Shown here one piece after another: positions 37,459 through 46,919 of a stretch of 64,000 nucleotides of DNA. The stretch comes from Lachnospiraceae bacterium (GTDB lineage Bacteria; Bacillota; Clostridia; Lachnospirales; Lachnospiraceae). The position numbers and the translations under genes are program-made. The number at the start of each line of letters is the position of its first letter. Positions within the stretch are counted from its first letter, which is position 1. The DNA lies in the NCBI GenBank assembly GCA_015057005.1, contig SVFF01000002.1, positions 124,001 through 188,000 on the forward strand, in the 5' to 3' direction. The notes under the pieces are model-generated. The model was not told the origin of the DNA, did no database searches, and saw nothing but the letters and a program-made list of their open reading frames with translations.

Positions 37459-37674
37459 TCAATATACCTTTGCAACTTCATCAGATTGCCGCAGGACAGT
37501 ATACTGCGTTCCATCATTTTTAACCTCTGTACCACTATACTTACTAATCAGAATTGTATCACTAACGGGAAGTTCCATTGTTAGCTCTTTGCCATCTGAT
37601 GTCCCACCTGTAACAGTTGTCAACATCTCCTCCTTCAGCGCCATAGGCATAACCTTCTCTTCTTTATTTTCCAT
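37459..37674 (-). CDS. Double-glycine-type leader fused to a GroES C-terminal-half-like sequence
   Basis: 71 aa from the ATG at 37672-37674 (AGGAGG 8 nt upstream). Residues 1-24 end in ALKEEMLTTVTGG, a double-glycine leader pattern. The remaining 47 residues read as the C-terminal half of GroES: DGKELTMELPVSDTILISKY then SGTEVKNDGTQYTVLRQSD, where GroES proteins have GKxVxMEVKVGD..SKYAGTEVK..G.EYLILRESDILA. The N-terminal half of GroES, including the GroEL-binding mobile loop, is absent, and the last residues (EVAKVY) diverge. Starts 32 bp after yitT, so probably cotranscribed with it. Confidence 0.65.
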   Translation of the reverse strand: MENKEEKVMPMALKEEMLTTVTGGTSDGKELTMELPVSDTILISKYSGTEVKNDGTQYTVLRQSDEVAKVY

Positions 37675-37706
37675 CACAAACGCCTCCTTTTGTTTGTTCA
37701 TATCAC

Positions 37707-38573
37707 TTAGAATTTCTCACTGAAAAAACTCTTATATCCCTGGCCGTAAATCTCTGTTGCATTGGTCACGATCATAAAGGCATCCGGATCTTCCTCTTTT
37801 ACGATCTCTTCAACCTTGGGAGCAAGGGGTTTGCGCATTACGCAGAGGATCACTTTCTTATCCTTGCCGCTGTAAGCACCTTCGCCGCGGACATAGGTCA
37901 CGCCGATATCCACATCTGCAAGCAGGCGCTTGGCAATTTTTTCTGCACAGTCACTGATAATATAAATCATCTTGGCACCGTCACGTCCATAGAGTACAAG
38001 ATCCAAAATAGTCGAAGTGAAAAAAACTGCGATACCGGCATAAAGTGCACGGTCAATATTTTCAAAAACAATAGCTGAGGCTGTTACTATGCAGGCATCT
38101 ATCATCATAAACAAGGAACCCGTCTTCATATGGGGAAATCTTTTGCGCAGGACTTTCACAATAATATCGGTTCCGCCTGTAGTACCGCCGGCCTTCATCA
38201 CCAGACCAATACCCAGCGCAAGCAATGCACTTCCTGCCACAGCTGCCAGAAGGGGATCCGTCGTCAAGGCACCATAAGGTTCTACGATATTGATAAACGC
38301 CGAACTAACAAAAACGCAGTAGATAGTGGACACTATGAACTTAAATCCAAACTTCCACAATCCCAGGGCAATGATCGGAATATTGATCAAAAACACCCAG
38401 GTACCGGTCTCCACACCGGTCACACTGCTCAAGATAATAGAGATACCGGACACGCCACCGGGTGCCAGGGAGTTCGGGTCCAGAAAAAGGCTGATGGACA
38501 GCGCATATAAAAAAGACCCTAATGTAATCATAAAATAGGACCGTAATTCTTTCAGCAAAGTTTTTTTCTTCAT
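37707..38573 (-). CDS. YitT-family membrane protein (with DUF2179)
   Basis: 288 aa. Five to six N-terminal membrane segments with two internal repeats (FLDPNSLAPGGVSGISIIL; MKAGGTTGGTDIIVK), then a cytoplasmic DUF2179 domain (about 220-285; VTYVRGEGAYSGKDKKVILC). Function of the family is uncertain (proposed small-molecule transport). Own promoter upstream. Confidence 0.92.
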   Translation of the reverse strand: MKKKTLLKELRSYFMITLGSFLYALSISLFLDPNSLAPGGVSGISIILSSVTGVETGTWVFLINIPIIALGLWKFGFKFIVSTIYCVFVSSAFINIVEPYGALTTDPLLAAVAGSALLALGIGLVMKAGGTTGGTDIIVKVLRKRFPHMKTGSLFMMIDACIVTASAIVFENIDRALYAGIAVFFTSTILDLVLYGRDGAKMIYIISDCAEKIAKRLLADVDIGVTYVRGEGAYSGKDKKVILCVMRKPLAPKVEEIVKEEDPDAFMIVTNATEIYGQGYKSFFSEKF

Positions 38574-38606
38574 AGCGGCTTCTCGCTTTCTGTTTTATCT
38601 TTTATT

Positions 38607-38635
38607 ATTGTACCATTCTGCTGTTTTTATTTCAA
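38607..38635 (-). promoter_or_regulatory. Promoter of yitT and the two leader-peptide genes
   Basis: TTGAAA (38630-38635), 17-bp spacer, TACAAT (38607-38612). Confidence 0.7.
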
Positions 38636-38708
38636 CAAAAATACACCCGGGAAAATCGCATGCAAATCGCAGAAAAGTCATACTCTCTTAATAAACGACA
38701 CTATTCCG

Positions 38709-38746
38709 TAAAAAAGCAGACATATCTGTATGCCAAATATGTCTGC
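38709..38746 (-). terminator. Terminator of ilvA
   Basis: GCAGACATAT (38716-38725) pairs with ATATGTCTGC (38737-38746), followed by TTTTTT on the minus strand. Confidence 0.85.
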
Positions 38747-38788
38747 CTACTGTCAGAAAAAAATATACTATTATCGCGAATACACAAA

Positions 38789-40021
38789 TTAAATATTTAC
38801 ACGCACCAGCTTAGGCTGATAACCGCCTTTTTCCAGAGCATCCATGATCTGCATCTTGTGCTCGTAACCGAAGGATTCCAGAGTGATCTGAAGTTCTACA
38901 GCTGCACTTCTGTTGATGGACACAAACTGATTGTGCTCAAGCTTGATAATGTTACCCTTCTGTGCAGCCACGAAGCCTGTAACCTTGCTGAGCTCACCGG
39001 GTCTGTCAGGCAGAAGTACGGATACGGTAAAGATTCTGTCTCTGAGGATAATACCCTGCTGTACAATGGAGGACATGGCAATAACATCCATATTGCCGCC
39101 GCTGATAATGGAAACAACCTTCTTGCCCTGAACATCAAGCTTTCTGGTAGCTGCAATAGTCAACAGACCGGAACCTTCACAGATCAGCTTATGATTTTCA
39201 ACCATGTCAATGAAAGTAACTGCCAGCTCTTCATCTGTTACAGTGATGATATCGTCCAGATTCTGCTGGATATAAGGGAACAGCTTGGTGCCGGGAGTCT
39301 TTACAGCGGTACCGTCTGCAATGGTGTTTACCTTGGGAAGAGTGGTCACCTGACCATTCTTAATGGATTCCTGCATGCAGTTAGCACCTGCAGGTTCCAC
39401 ACCGATCACCTTAATGTTAGGATTCTTCAGCTTTGCCAATGTGGAAACGCCTGTTGCAAGTCCGCCACCGCCGATAGGTACCAAAATATACTCTACATCG
39501 GGAAGTTCATCGAAAATCTCCATCGCAACAGTACCCTGACCGGTTGCAACAGTCAGATCATCAAAGGGATGAATAAATGTATAACCATGCTCAGCCGCAA
39601 GTTCATATGCTTTTTCACAAGCCTCATCGTACACATTGCCGTGAAGCACCACTTCTGCGCCGTGGCTCTTGGTACGGTTTACTTTGATCAAAGGAGTGGT
39701 CACGGGCATAACGATAGTAGCCTTTGCACCATAGCATTTCGCAGCGTAAGCAACGCCCTGGGCATGGTTGCCTGCAGATGCTGTGATCAGGCCTTTGTTG
39801 CGGTCTTCCTCTGACAGAGTACTCATTTTATAATAAGCACCTCTCAGCTTGTAGGCACCGGTAAGCTGAAGGTTCTCGGGCTTCAGGTACACCTGATTAC
39901 CTGTCTCTTTGGTGAAGAAATCACTGTAGATCAGCTTTGTCTCAGAAGTAACCTCTTTCACTTTTTTAGCAGCTTCTTCAAATTTCTCAAGAGTAAGCAT
40001 CTTTTCGTTCTGTACGTCCAT
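38789..40021 (-). CDS. ilvA: Threonine ammonia-lyase (deaminase) with C-terminal ACT domain
   Basis: 410 aa. PLP enzyme making 2-oxobutanoate from threonine. PLP lysine is Lys58 in LTGAYKLRGAY; glycine-rich phosphate loop VPIGGGGLATG and ISGGNMDV. An ACT regulatory domain occupies about 330-405 (FTVSVLLPDRPGELSKVTGF). The ~400-aa single-ACT form is shared by TdcB-like and clostridial IlvA enzymes, so it may be biosynthetic or catabolic; no isoleucine genes are adjacent. Start behind AAAAGGAGAAG, monocistronic. Confidence 0.93.
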   Translation of the reverse strand: MDVQNEKMLTLEKFEEAAKKVKEVTSETKLIYSDFFTKETGNQVYLKPENLQLTGAYKLRGAYYKMSTLSEEDRNKGLITASAGNHAQGVAYAAKCYGAKATIVMPVTTPLIKVNRTKSHGAEVVLHGNVYDEACEKAYELAAEHGYTFIHPFDDLTVATGQGTVAMEIFDELPDVEYILVPIGGGGLATGVSTLAKLKNPNIKVIGVEPAGANCMQESIKNGQVTTLPKVNTIADGTAVKTPGTKLFPYIQQNLDDIITVTDEELAVTFIDMVENHKLICEGSGLLTIAATRKLDVQGKKVVSIISGGNMDVIAMSSIVQQGIILRDRIFTVSVLLPDRPGELSKVTGFVAAQKGNIIKLEHNQFVSINRSAAVELQITLESFGYEHKMQIMDALEKGGYQPKLVRVNI

Positions 40022-40087
40022 TTTTTACTTCTCCTTTTCGTTTGCATTTACATAGACCAAAGATAATCGTAATTATTTCAGCCAAAA

Positions 40088-40116
40088 ATTATACTAAATC
40101 TATATTTATTTTAAAC
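40088..40116 (-). promoter_or_regulatory. Promoter of ilvA
   Basis: TATAAT (40088-40093) with GTTTAA 17 bp upstream (or TTTAAA at 16 bp). Confidence 0.6.
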
Positions 40117-40149
40117 CTTCGTTCCCTTGATGTAAACATTTTTCTTTGA

Positions 40150-41088
40150 TTATTCGCTTATCTTTACATCAAAAAGTGCGTTCACAAATTCATCAGAATC
40201 AAATTTCTGAAGATCTTCTATCGTCTCTCCCACGCCAATGTACTTTACTGGCACCTTAAGCTCGGACTGAATGGCCACAGCAATGCCGCCCTTGGCGGTA
40301 CCGTCCATCTTGGTCAGGATAATACCGGTAAGGTCTGCTACTTCACCGAACTCTCTGGCCTGAACCAAAGCATTCTGACCGGTGGTACCATCCAGCACGA
40401 TCAGATTCTCTCTGTGTGCATTGGGATATTCTTTGTCGATAATGCGGTTCATTTTGCGAAGCTCTTCCATCAGATTCTTCTTGTTGTGAAGTCTTCCTGC
40501 AGTATCGATCAAAAGCACATCCACCCCTCTGGCTTTAGCTGCATTTACTGCATCAAAAACAACACTGGCCGGATCAGCCCCCTCTTTGCCGCCGATCATA
40601 GGCACATCTGCTCTTCTGGCCCACTCAGCCAACTGTTCACCAGCCGCTGCACGGAACGTATCTGCAGCAGCAATCAGCACCTTATGACCTTGATCCTTCA
40701 ATTTACCTGCAAGCTTGCCCACAGATGTGGTCTTACCCACACCGTTGACACCGATCACCATGATAACAGACTGCTGCTTCTCAAAATCATAAGCAGTCTC
40801 ATCCACCCGCATCTGATCCTTAATGCTTTCGATCAAAAGTTCCTTACAGGCAGAAGGTTCCTTGATATGGCGCTCCTTCACCTCGGCTTTCAGACGCTCC
40901 ACAATGGCAGCGGTAGCATTGACACCGATATCTCCCATAATCAAGATTTCTTCCAATTCCTCGTAAAAATCCTCGTCAATGGCAGAAAAACCGCTGAAAA
41001 CAGAGTCAATTCCTCTCACAATATTGTCTCTGGTCTTTGTAAGACCCTCTTTTAACCGGGCAAAAAAACCTTTCTTTTCTTCGCTCAT
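40150..41088 (-). CDS. ftsY: Signal recognition particle receptor FtsY
   Basis: 312 aa, lacking the long acidic A domain of E. coli FtsY, as usual in Firmicutes. NG domain with GVNGVGKTTSVGKLAG, DTAGRLHNKK and TKMDGTAKGGIAVA. Receives SRP-ribosome complexes at the membrane. Last gene of plsX-acpP-rnc-smc-ftsY. Confidence 0.98.
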   Translation of the reverse strand: MSEEKKGFFARLKEGLTKTRDNIVRGIDSVFSGFSAIDEDFYEELEEILIMGDIGVNATAAIVERLKAEVKERHIKEPSACKELLIESIKDQMRVDETAYDFEKQQSVIMVIGVNGVGKTTSVGKLAGKLKDQGHKVLIAAADTFRAAAGEQLAEWARRADVPMIGGKEGADPASVVFDAVNAAKARGVDVLLIDTAGRLHNKKNLMEELRKMNRIIDKEYPNAHRENLIVLDGTTGQNALVQAREFGEVADLTGIILTKMDGTAKGGIAVAIQSELKVPVKYIGVGETIEDLQKFDSDEFVNALFDVKISE

Positions 41089-41129
41089 AAATGCTCCTTA
41101 CTTTTCTTGCATTTTGATTGCTTACAGTT

Positions 41130-44100
41130 CTAGTCATCCAGTTCCTTATCAATCAGATTCACGCTGACAAGGGTAGATACGCCCTTCTCCTGCATGGTGA
41201 TACCGTAAAGTCTGTCCACGCGCTCCATGGTACCTCTTCTGTGAGTAATAACAATAAACTGTGTATTCAAAGTCAGTTTATGTAAATACTTGGCAAAACG
41301 GCCCACATTGGAATCATCCAGCGCAGCCTCAATCTCATCAAGGAGACAGAAGGGTGAAGGCTTCAGATTCTGGATGGCAAACAGCAGGGAAATGGCTGTC
41401 AGAGCCTTCTCACCACCGGACAGCTGCATCATATTCTGCAGTTTCTTTCCGGGAGGCTGTGCAATAATACGTATACCTGCTTCAAGGATATCCTCATCCT
41501 CCATCAGTTCAAGAGTACCCTTACCGCCGCCAAAAAGTTCCTTAAATACTTTGTCAAACTCTCTGCTGATCTCGCCGAATTTCTCAGTGAACTGTTTTCT
41601 CATGGCCTTATCAAGTTCATCAATAATGCCCTCCAGCGTCTTGCCGGCCTCAACCAAGTCATCGTGCTGGTTTTTCATGAAGGTGTAGCGCTCCATCAGA
41701 TTTTTAAAATCCTCAATAGCGTTCACATTGACATCACCAAGCTTTTTAATCTGGTCTTTCAGTCCGAAAATATCACGCTTCATATTGGTGAGATCAGTCA
41801 TGGTTTCATCACGAAGGGATGCCGCATCGGAAAGAGTGATTTCGTACTCATCCCACATATAATTGATCTGGGACTCAATACTTTCCTCCAATTTTTCTCT
41901 CTGGGCATTCAAGCGGTACACTTCTTTGTCCAGAGCATTGATTTTGGAAGACAATTCTTCTCTTCTGTCAAAGAAATTCTTCTGTTTACCGGAGAGTTCC
42001 TCCTTCTGGGCAATATTTTCCTGAAGCTTTTTCTCAGACTCATTTTGCGCCTCGTGGGAAGCCACGATCGTTTTTTCAATCTCTTCAATATTTTGATTCT
42101 TGCGGTCAATTTCCAGGTTATTATCCTTAAGAGCCTGCAGGATCTCATCCAGTTCGGAACGTGAACGGGCAATCTCACCGTCAATTCGTTCTACATTGCT
42201 CTGTTTAAAGCCCTGGGTCTGGCGCATTTTCTCTGTTTTCAGTTCCCACTCGGTAACCTTTGCGGCCACCTCTGTCTCAACAGCCCGGTTCTCTTCCAAT
42301 TCTTTCTGATAGCCCAGGATCTGCTCCTGTACATTTTTCTCCAGGTTCTCAGAATCAGCCAGTTCTTTTTGGATGGACTCTTTATCATTCCGAATATCGA
42401 AGATCTGGGTCTCAATCTCTTTTTCTTCCAGGGTCAGGTTCTGAACCCCTTCCAGTTCCTCCGCCATACGCTCTCTGGTCTGAGCAATATTCATTCTGGT
42501 TGTATTCTGTTCAATGGTCTTACGCTGAATGTCAGTCTTGATGACCTCCAGATCCATACGCATCTTGTTACGTTTTTTCTTGGTATCATCAATCTCCTGA
42601 TTCAGGAGTTCAATCCTGGAAAGTAACTCTTTGACCTTTTTCTCCAGAGCGTCAATTTCGCGGCGTCTGCCAAGCAGATTACTGTTATTCTTGAAAGCAC
42701 CGCCGCTGATGGCACCGCCGGGTACCAAAAGCTCGCCCTCCAAAGTAACCATACGGATGCCGTAATCAAACTTTTTGGCAATCTTTACGGCATTGTCCAC
42801 ATTGTCTACCACAACGATGCGGCCCAACATGGCTTTGGCTACGTTGCGGTATTCTTCATCAATCTCTACCAGTTCATCAGCCATACCGATGACACCTTTT
42901 TCCTGCAGTGCCTCAGGATTCTTAAACTCCTGGGGATTGGTGATGCTGGTAAGAGGCAGAAATGTTGCACGTCCCAGACGATTCTCCTTTAAGAAACGGA
43001 TCATCTTCTTAGCAGTATCTTCATTGTTGGTTACAATGTTCTGTATATTACCGCCCAGCGCAATCTCAATAGCAGTCTCGTATTTCGGTGCTACTTTAAT
43101 AATATCAGCCACAACGCCGATAATACCTTTTTCCTTTTCCTTCTGCTCCATGACCTTTTTAACACTGTTGCCGTAGCCCTCATAGCGCTCGGTCAGGTTG
43201 GTCAAGGCTTCCAATTTGGACTTCTCCTGATGATATTTGGTCTGGGTATCACGCAGGGTTCCGTCCGTCTCTGTCAACAGCTGTCTGATGTCACCAAGTC
43301 CGGCTTCCAGGGAAGCTTCCTTTTCCACCATTTGGCGAAGGGTCTCGCTGATAGCTGCAAAATCTTCCTCCATCTGTTTGATGGATTCCTCTCTGGCCGC
43401 TTCGTCGGTCTTGGCACGGAGCAGCCTTGCATTCAACTCCGACTTACGGATGTTGATCTGCTCCATCATGGTGTCAAAACGTCCCATTCTGGACTTGATG
43501 GTGGCACGCTGGTTCAACTCACCGATAATGGTATTTTTACCGGCTTCAATCCTGCTGTTCAAAGAAGCGATCTTGGCCTGTACAGCCTCCAATTCAGCCT
43601 TTACCTGCTCAGCAGCTGCAGTAATCTCCCTAACCTGTACATCTGTATCCAGCTTTTCATCCAGGATATTCTTCTTTTCTTCCTCTTTTGCAGCAATCTC
43701 CCCCTCCAAAGCAGTACGGCGGTTCTGCAGATGCGCCTCATTGCCTCTTGCAGAGTTGATCTGCTCCTTTAAGACATTGATCTCACCTTCCAGCTTGCTG
43801 CGCAGGATTCCCGTATCGGTCAGATTGCTCCTGGCCTGCTCAATAGCCGCATCCAGGCTCTCAATCCGGGCCTGAATACGCTCATATTCTTCCTTGATAC
43901 CATTATATTGCTCTGTGGAGGCTGTCAGATCATCATTGGCAATGGTAAACTTTCCTGCCAATGCATATAACTGTTCTCTCAGCCTCTTGTTTTCCATCAG
44001 GAACACATTGATATCAAGCTTTTTCAGTTCCTCTTTCTTTTTCAGGTAGACCTTGGCTTTTTCAGACTGTTTCTCCAAGGGGCCTACCTGTTTTTCCAAT

Positions 44101-44690
44101 TCCGTCAAAATATCAGTAACGCGAAGGAGATTCTGTTTCTCATTCTCCAGCTTGCTCACCGCAGCATTCTTGCGTCTCTTATACTTTACGATACCGGCAG
44201 CCTCATCAAAAAGCTCACGTCTCTCTTCGGGCTTACCACTCAAAATCTTGTCAATCTGCCCCTGTCCGATGATAGAATACCCTTCTTTACCGATACCGGT
44301 ATCATAAAAGAGCTCATTTACATCACGAAGACGACAGATGGTGCCGTTGATCAGATATTCACTTTCTCCGGAACGGTAGATTCTTCTGGCCACAGTCACT
44401 TCATCGTAGTCGATGGCAAGCTGATGGTCAGAATTGTCCAGTGTAATGGCCACATAAGCATAGCTTAAAGGCTTTCTGGTCTCTGTACCCGAGAAAATGA
44501 CATCCTGCATGCTGGAACCACGCAGCTGCTTGATCTTTTGTTCACCAAGCACCCAGCGTACTGCATCAGCAACATTACTTTTACCACTGCCATTAGGTCC
44601 CACAATACCGGTAATACCATTGTGGAACTTAAAAACAATTCTGTTTGCAAAGGACTTAAAGCCCTGAATCTCAATACTTTTTAAGTACAT
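41130..44690 (-). CDS. smc: Chromosome segregation protein SMC
   Basis: 1186 aa, full length. Walker A GPNGSGKSNVADAVRWVLGE, two long coiled coils (about 170-500 and 680-1000) around a hinge (about 520-640, EKGIIGVVADIIKV), ABC signature LSGGEKALTAISLLFA and Walker B PFCLLDEIEAALDD. Its start overlaps the rnc stop by 20 bp, implying coupling. Condensin core with ScpA/ScpB (not in view). Confidence 0.98.
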   Translation of the reverse strand: MYLKSIEIQGFKSFANRIVFKFHNGITGIVGPNGSGKSNVADAVRWVLGEQKIKQLRGSSMQDVIFSGTETRKPLSYAYVAITLDNSDHQLAIDYDEVTVARRIYRSGESEYLINGTICRLRDVNELFYDTGIGKEGYSIIGQGQIDKILSGKPEERRELFDEAAGIVKYKRRKNAAVSKLENEKQNLLRVTDILTELEKQVGPLEKQSEKAKVYLKKKEELKKLDINVFLMENKRLREQLYALAGKFTIANDDLTASTEQYNGIKEEYERIQARIESLDAAIEQARSNLTDTGILRSKLEGEINVLKEQINSARGNEAHLQNRRTALEGEIAAKEEEKKNILDEKLDTDVQVREITAAAEQVKAELEAVQAKIASLNSRIEAGKNTIIGELNQRATIKSRMGRFDTMMEQINIRKSELNARLLRAKTDEAAREESIKQMEEDFAAISETLRQMVEKEASLEAGLGDIRQLLTETDGTLRDTQTKYHQEKSKLEALTNLTERYEGYGNSVKKVMEQKEKEKGIIGVVADIIKVAPKYETAIEIALGGNIQNIVTNNEDTAKKMIRFLKENRLGRATFLPLTSITNPQEFKNPEALQEKGVIGMADELVEIDEEYRNVAKAMLGRIVVVDNVDNAVKIAKKFDYGIRMVTLEGELLVPGGAISGGAFKNNSNLLGRRREIDALEKKVKELLSRIELLNQEIDDTKKKRNKMRMDLEVIKTDIQRKTIEQNTTRMNIAQTRERMAEELEGVQNLTLEEKEIETQIFDIRNDKESIQKELADSENLEKNVQEQILGYQKELEENRAVETEVAAKVTEWELKTEKMRQTQGFKQSNVERIDGEIARSRSELDEILQALKDNNLEIDRKNQNIEEIEKTIVASHEAQNESEKKLQENIAQKEELSGKQKNFFDRREELSSKINALDKEVYRLNAQREKLEESIESQINYMWDEYEITLSDAASLRDETMTDLTNMKRDIFGLKDQIKKLGDVNVNAIEDFKNLMERYTFMKNQHDDLVEAGKTLEGIIDELDKAMRKQFTEKFGEISREFDKVFKELFGGGKGTLELMEDEDILEAGIRIIAQPPGKKLQNMMQLSGGEKALTAISLLFAIQNLKPSPFCLLDEIEAALDDSNVGRFAKYLHKLTLNTQFIVITHRRGTMERVDRLYGITMQEKGVSTLVSVNLIDKELDD

Positions 44691-45384
44691 ATCCTCTTTC
44701 CCTCAACAGCAGAAGTGCTTTGTAGGCGGCCTGCTGTTCCGCCGCTTTTTTGGTTCTGCCCTGGCCTATGCCAAGACTTTCCTCTTCCATGAAAATCTCC
44801 ACTTCAAAGATCTTATCATGCTCCGGACCTTTTTCACCGCAAAGCTCATAGTGGAAATCTTTTTTCAGTTTTCCCTGAATCAGTTCCTGCAGATTACTCT
44901 TACTGTCGTAAAACAGCTGCTTATCCTCGATATCGGACAAAATAAAGCGATAAATAAACTGTTTAGCCGGCTCCATGCCTCCATCCAGAAAGATTGCGCC
45001 AGTCACCGCTTCCATGGCATCAGAAATAATACTGTCACGATGTCTGCCGCCGGTGATATCCTCACCCTTTCCCAAAAGCAGGAATTTACCCAATTCCAGA
45101 TCTCTGGCACAGAAAGCCAGGGACGGTTCACACACCATGGACGCACGCACCTTGGTAAGCTCACCTTCCGGCATCTCCGGATGCCTTTTAAATAAGAATT
45201 CACTGGAAACAAGCTCCAGCACAGCGTCCCCCAAAAACTCCAGACGCTCATAATGCTTGGCCTTGTTGATCTTCTGCTCGTTGGTAAAAGAACTGTGGGT
45301 CAGCGCCTGTTTTAACAGGGAAATGTCCTGAAAATGATAGCCGATCCGCTCCTCTAAAAGCTTTAAAGTATATCCTTCCAGCAT
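44671..45384 (-). CDS. rnc: Ribonuclease III
   Basis: 237 aa. Endonuclease domain with ERLEFLGDAVLELV and a C-terminal double-stranded RNA-binding domain (DPK-like LQELIQGKLKKDFHYEL, then IGQGRTKKAAEQQAAYKALL). Processes rRNA and dsRNA. Between acpP and smc as in many Firmicutes. Confidence 0.97.
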   Translation of the reverse strand: MLEGYTLKLLEERIGYHFQDISLLKQALTHSSFTNEQKINKAKHYERLEFLGDAVLELVSSEFLFKRHPEMPEGELTKVRASMVCEPSLAFCARDLELGKFLLLGKGEDITGGRHRDSIISDAMEAVTGAIFLDGGMEPAKQFIYRFILSDIEDKQLFYDSKSNLQELIQGKLKKDFHYELCGEKGPEHDKIFEVEIFMEEESLGIGQGRTKKAAEQQAAYKALLLLRERGYVLKKY

Positions 45385-45438
45385 TTTTCATATCCTTTCA
45401 GTCCTGATACGGACGAAACTAACGAAATCCCGTCGTCT

Positions 45439-45491
45439 TAAAAATAAGCATACAAGCAGTCCTAAGAGCATCTGCCCTCGAACTGCTTGTA
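45439..45491 (-). terminator. Terminator or attenuator between acpP and rnc
   Basis: TACAAGCAGT (45451-45460) pairs with ACTGCTTGTA (45482-45491), followed by TTATTTTT on the minus strand; large loop. Probably partial, since rnc-smc-ftsY lack an obvious promoter of their own. Confidence 0.7.
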
Positions 45492-45524
45492 TCGTCATTT
45501 CTACATAACTTAATTTTAAGAAAC

Positions 45525-45755
45525 TTAGTTGATAGCGTTCTTGATCATCTCAACTGCTTCTTCAACGGTTGTGATGTTCTCTGCCTCTTCTGCAGGAATC
45601 TCGATATCGAACTCTTCCTCAATACCCATAATGATCTGGAAAACATCTAAGGAATCAGCGCCAAGATCGTCTACAAAAGTAGAATCCAGGGAAATCTCAT
45701 CGGGATCAACATTTAATACTTCAGCGATAACATTTTTTAACTTTTCAAATTCCAT
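45525..45755 (-). CDS. acpP: Acyl carrier protein
   Basis: 76 aa. Phosphopantetheine Ser in DDLGADSLDVFQIIMG. Carries acyl chains for fatty acid synthesis and to PlsX. 14 bp after plsX. Confidence 0.98.
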   Translation of the reverse strand: MEFEKLKNVIAEVLNVDPDEISLDSTFVDDLGADSLDVFQIIMGIEEEFDIEIPAEEAENITTVEEAVEMIKNAIN

Positions 45756-45769
45756 TACAGTTTTTACTC

Positions 45770-46780
45770 CTAACCTTCTAAATTGATTTTTTCTTTAATC
45801 TTTTCATTTATCTTCTGTTCCTTAAATGCAACGCATTGCAGGATAGAATTCTTAATCTCTTTGGAGCTGCTGCTACCGTGGGATTTCACCACAAGGCCAT
45901 TCAAGCCGAGCATAGGCGCACCGCCATGCTCTTCCACATCGAACGCCTTTAATGTCTGTTTTAATGCAGGCTTTACCAGCAAAGCTCCGATTTTACTGCG
46001 CAGGGAAGTCATCATTCCCTTTTTGACAGTTTTAAGCAGAGTGGACGCAACACCTTCAAAAGTCTTTAACAGCACATTGCCGGCAAAAGCTTCGCACACA
46101 ATGACATCCGCTGCACCTGAGGGAACATCCCTCGCTTCCACACTACCGATAAAATTAATATCCGTACATTCCTTCAAAAGAGGAAATGTTTCCTTTACCA
46201 GGGCATTACCCTTTTCCTCTTCTGCGCCGATATTTAAGATACCGACTCTGGGATTGGGAATCCCGATTACATTTTCCATGTATATACTGCCCATCTTGGC
46301 AAACTGTACCAGGTGAGAAGCTCTGGCATCCACGTTGGCACCGCAGTCAACCAAAAGCGCAACGCCCTTCTCTGTAGGGATCAACGGAGCCAGCGGAGGT
46401 CTCTCCACACCTTTGATACGTCCAACGATCAACTGGCCGCCTACCAGCACCGCACCTGTACTTCCTGCTGAAACAAAAGCATCGCAGGTGCCGCCTTTGA
46501 CCATGTACATAGCTTTTACAATGGAAGATTCCTTCTTTTTGCGGATTGCATTTACCGGAGGCTCTGCAGTATCGATCACTTCCTCAGCATGTACCACTTC
46601 CAACTGGTCAGCATTGTAAGTATACTTTGTTAATTCTTCACGAATGACAGGCTCACGTCCAACCAGGAACACCTTCACGCGCTTATCTTCATTGATTGCT
46701 TCAATGGAACCTTTTATTATAGCACCGGGCGCATTGTCTCCACCCATGGCATCCACAGCAACATTTACATATTCAGCCAT
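45770..46780 (-). CDS. plsX: Phosphate acyltransferase PlsX
   Basis: 336 aa. Converts acyl-ACP to acyl-phosphate for PlsY. NVAVDAMGGDNAPGAIIKG and VSAGSTGAVLVGG and DCGANVDARASHLVQFA are diagnostic. First gene of plsX-acpP-rnc-smc-ftsY. Confidence 0.97.
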   Translation of the reverse strand: MAEYVNVAVDAMGGDNAPGAIIKGSIEAINEDKRVKVFLVGREPVIREELTKYTYNADQLEVVHAEEVIDTAEPPVNAIRKKKESSIVKAMYMVKGGTCDAFVSAGSTGAVLVGGQLIVGRIKGVERPPLAPLIPTEKGVALLVDCGANVDARASHLVQFAKMGSIYMENVIGIPNPRVGILNIGAEEEKGNALVKETFPLLKECTDINFIGSVEARDVPSGAADVIVCEAFAGNVLLKTFEGVASTLLKTVKKGMMTSLRSKIGALLVKPALKQTLKAFDVEEHGGAPMLGLNGLVVKSHGSSSSKEIKNSILQCVAFKEQKINEKIKEKINLEG

Positions 46781-46832
46781 ATAACCCCTTTGCCTTTCAG
46801 AAATATTTCTTCATTTGCAATCACTCACAAAT

Positions 46833-46861
46833 ACTATACTAAACCACTCTATAAAAATCAA
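46833..46861 (-). promoter_or_regulatory. Promoter of plsX operon
   Basis: TTGATT (46856-46861), 17-bp spacer, TATAGT (46833-46838), just past the rpmF terminator. Confidence 0.75.
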
Positions 46862-46871
46862 GTAGAAAATG

Positions 46872-46900
46872 AAAAAGGCTTTTCCCATTCGGGAAAAGCC
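46872..46900 (-). terminator. Terminator of DUF177-rpmF
   Basis: GGCTTTTCCC (46877-46886) pairs with GGGAAAAGCC (46891-46900) around ATTC, then TTTTT on the minus strand. Confidence 0.92.
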
Positions 46901-46919
46901 GTATTTTCATGTTGAAGTA

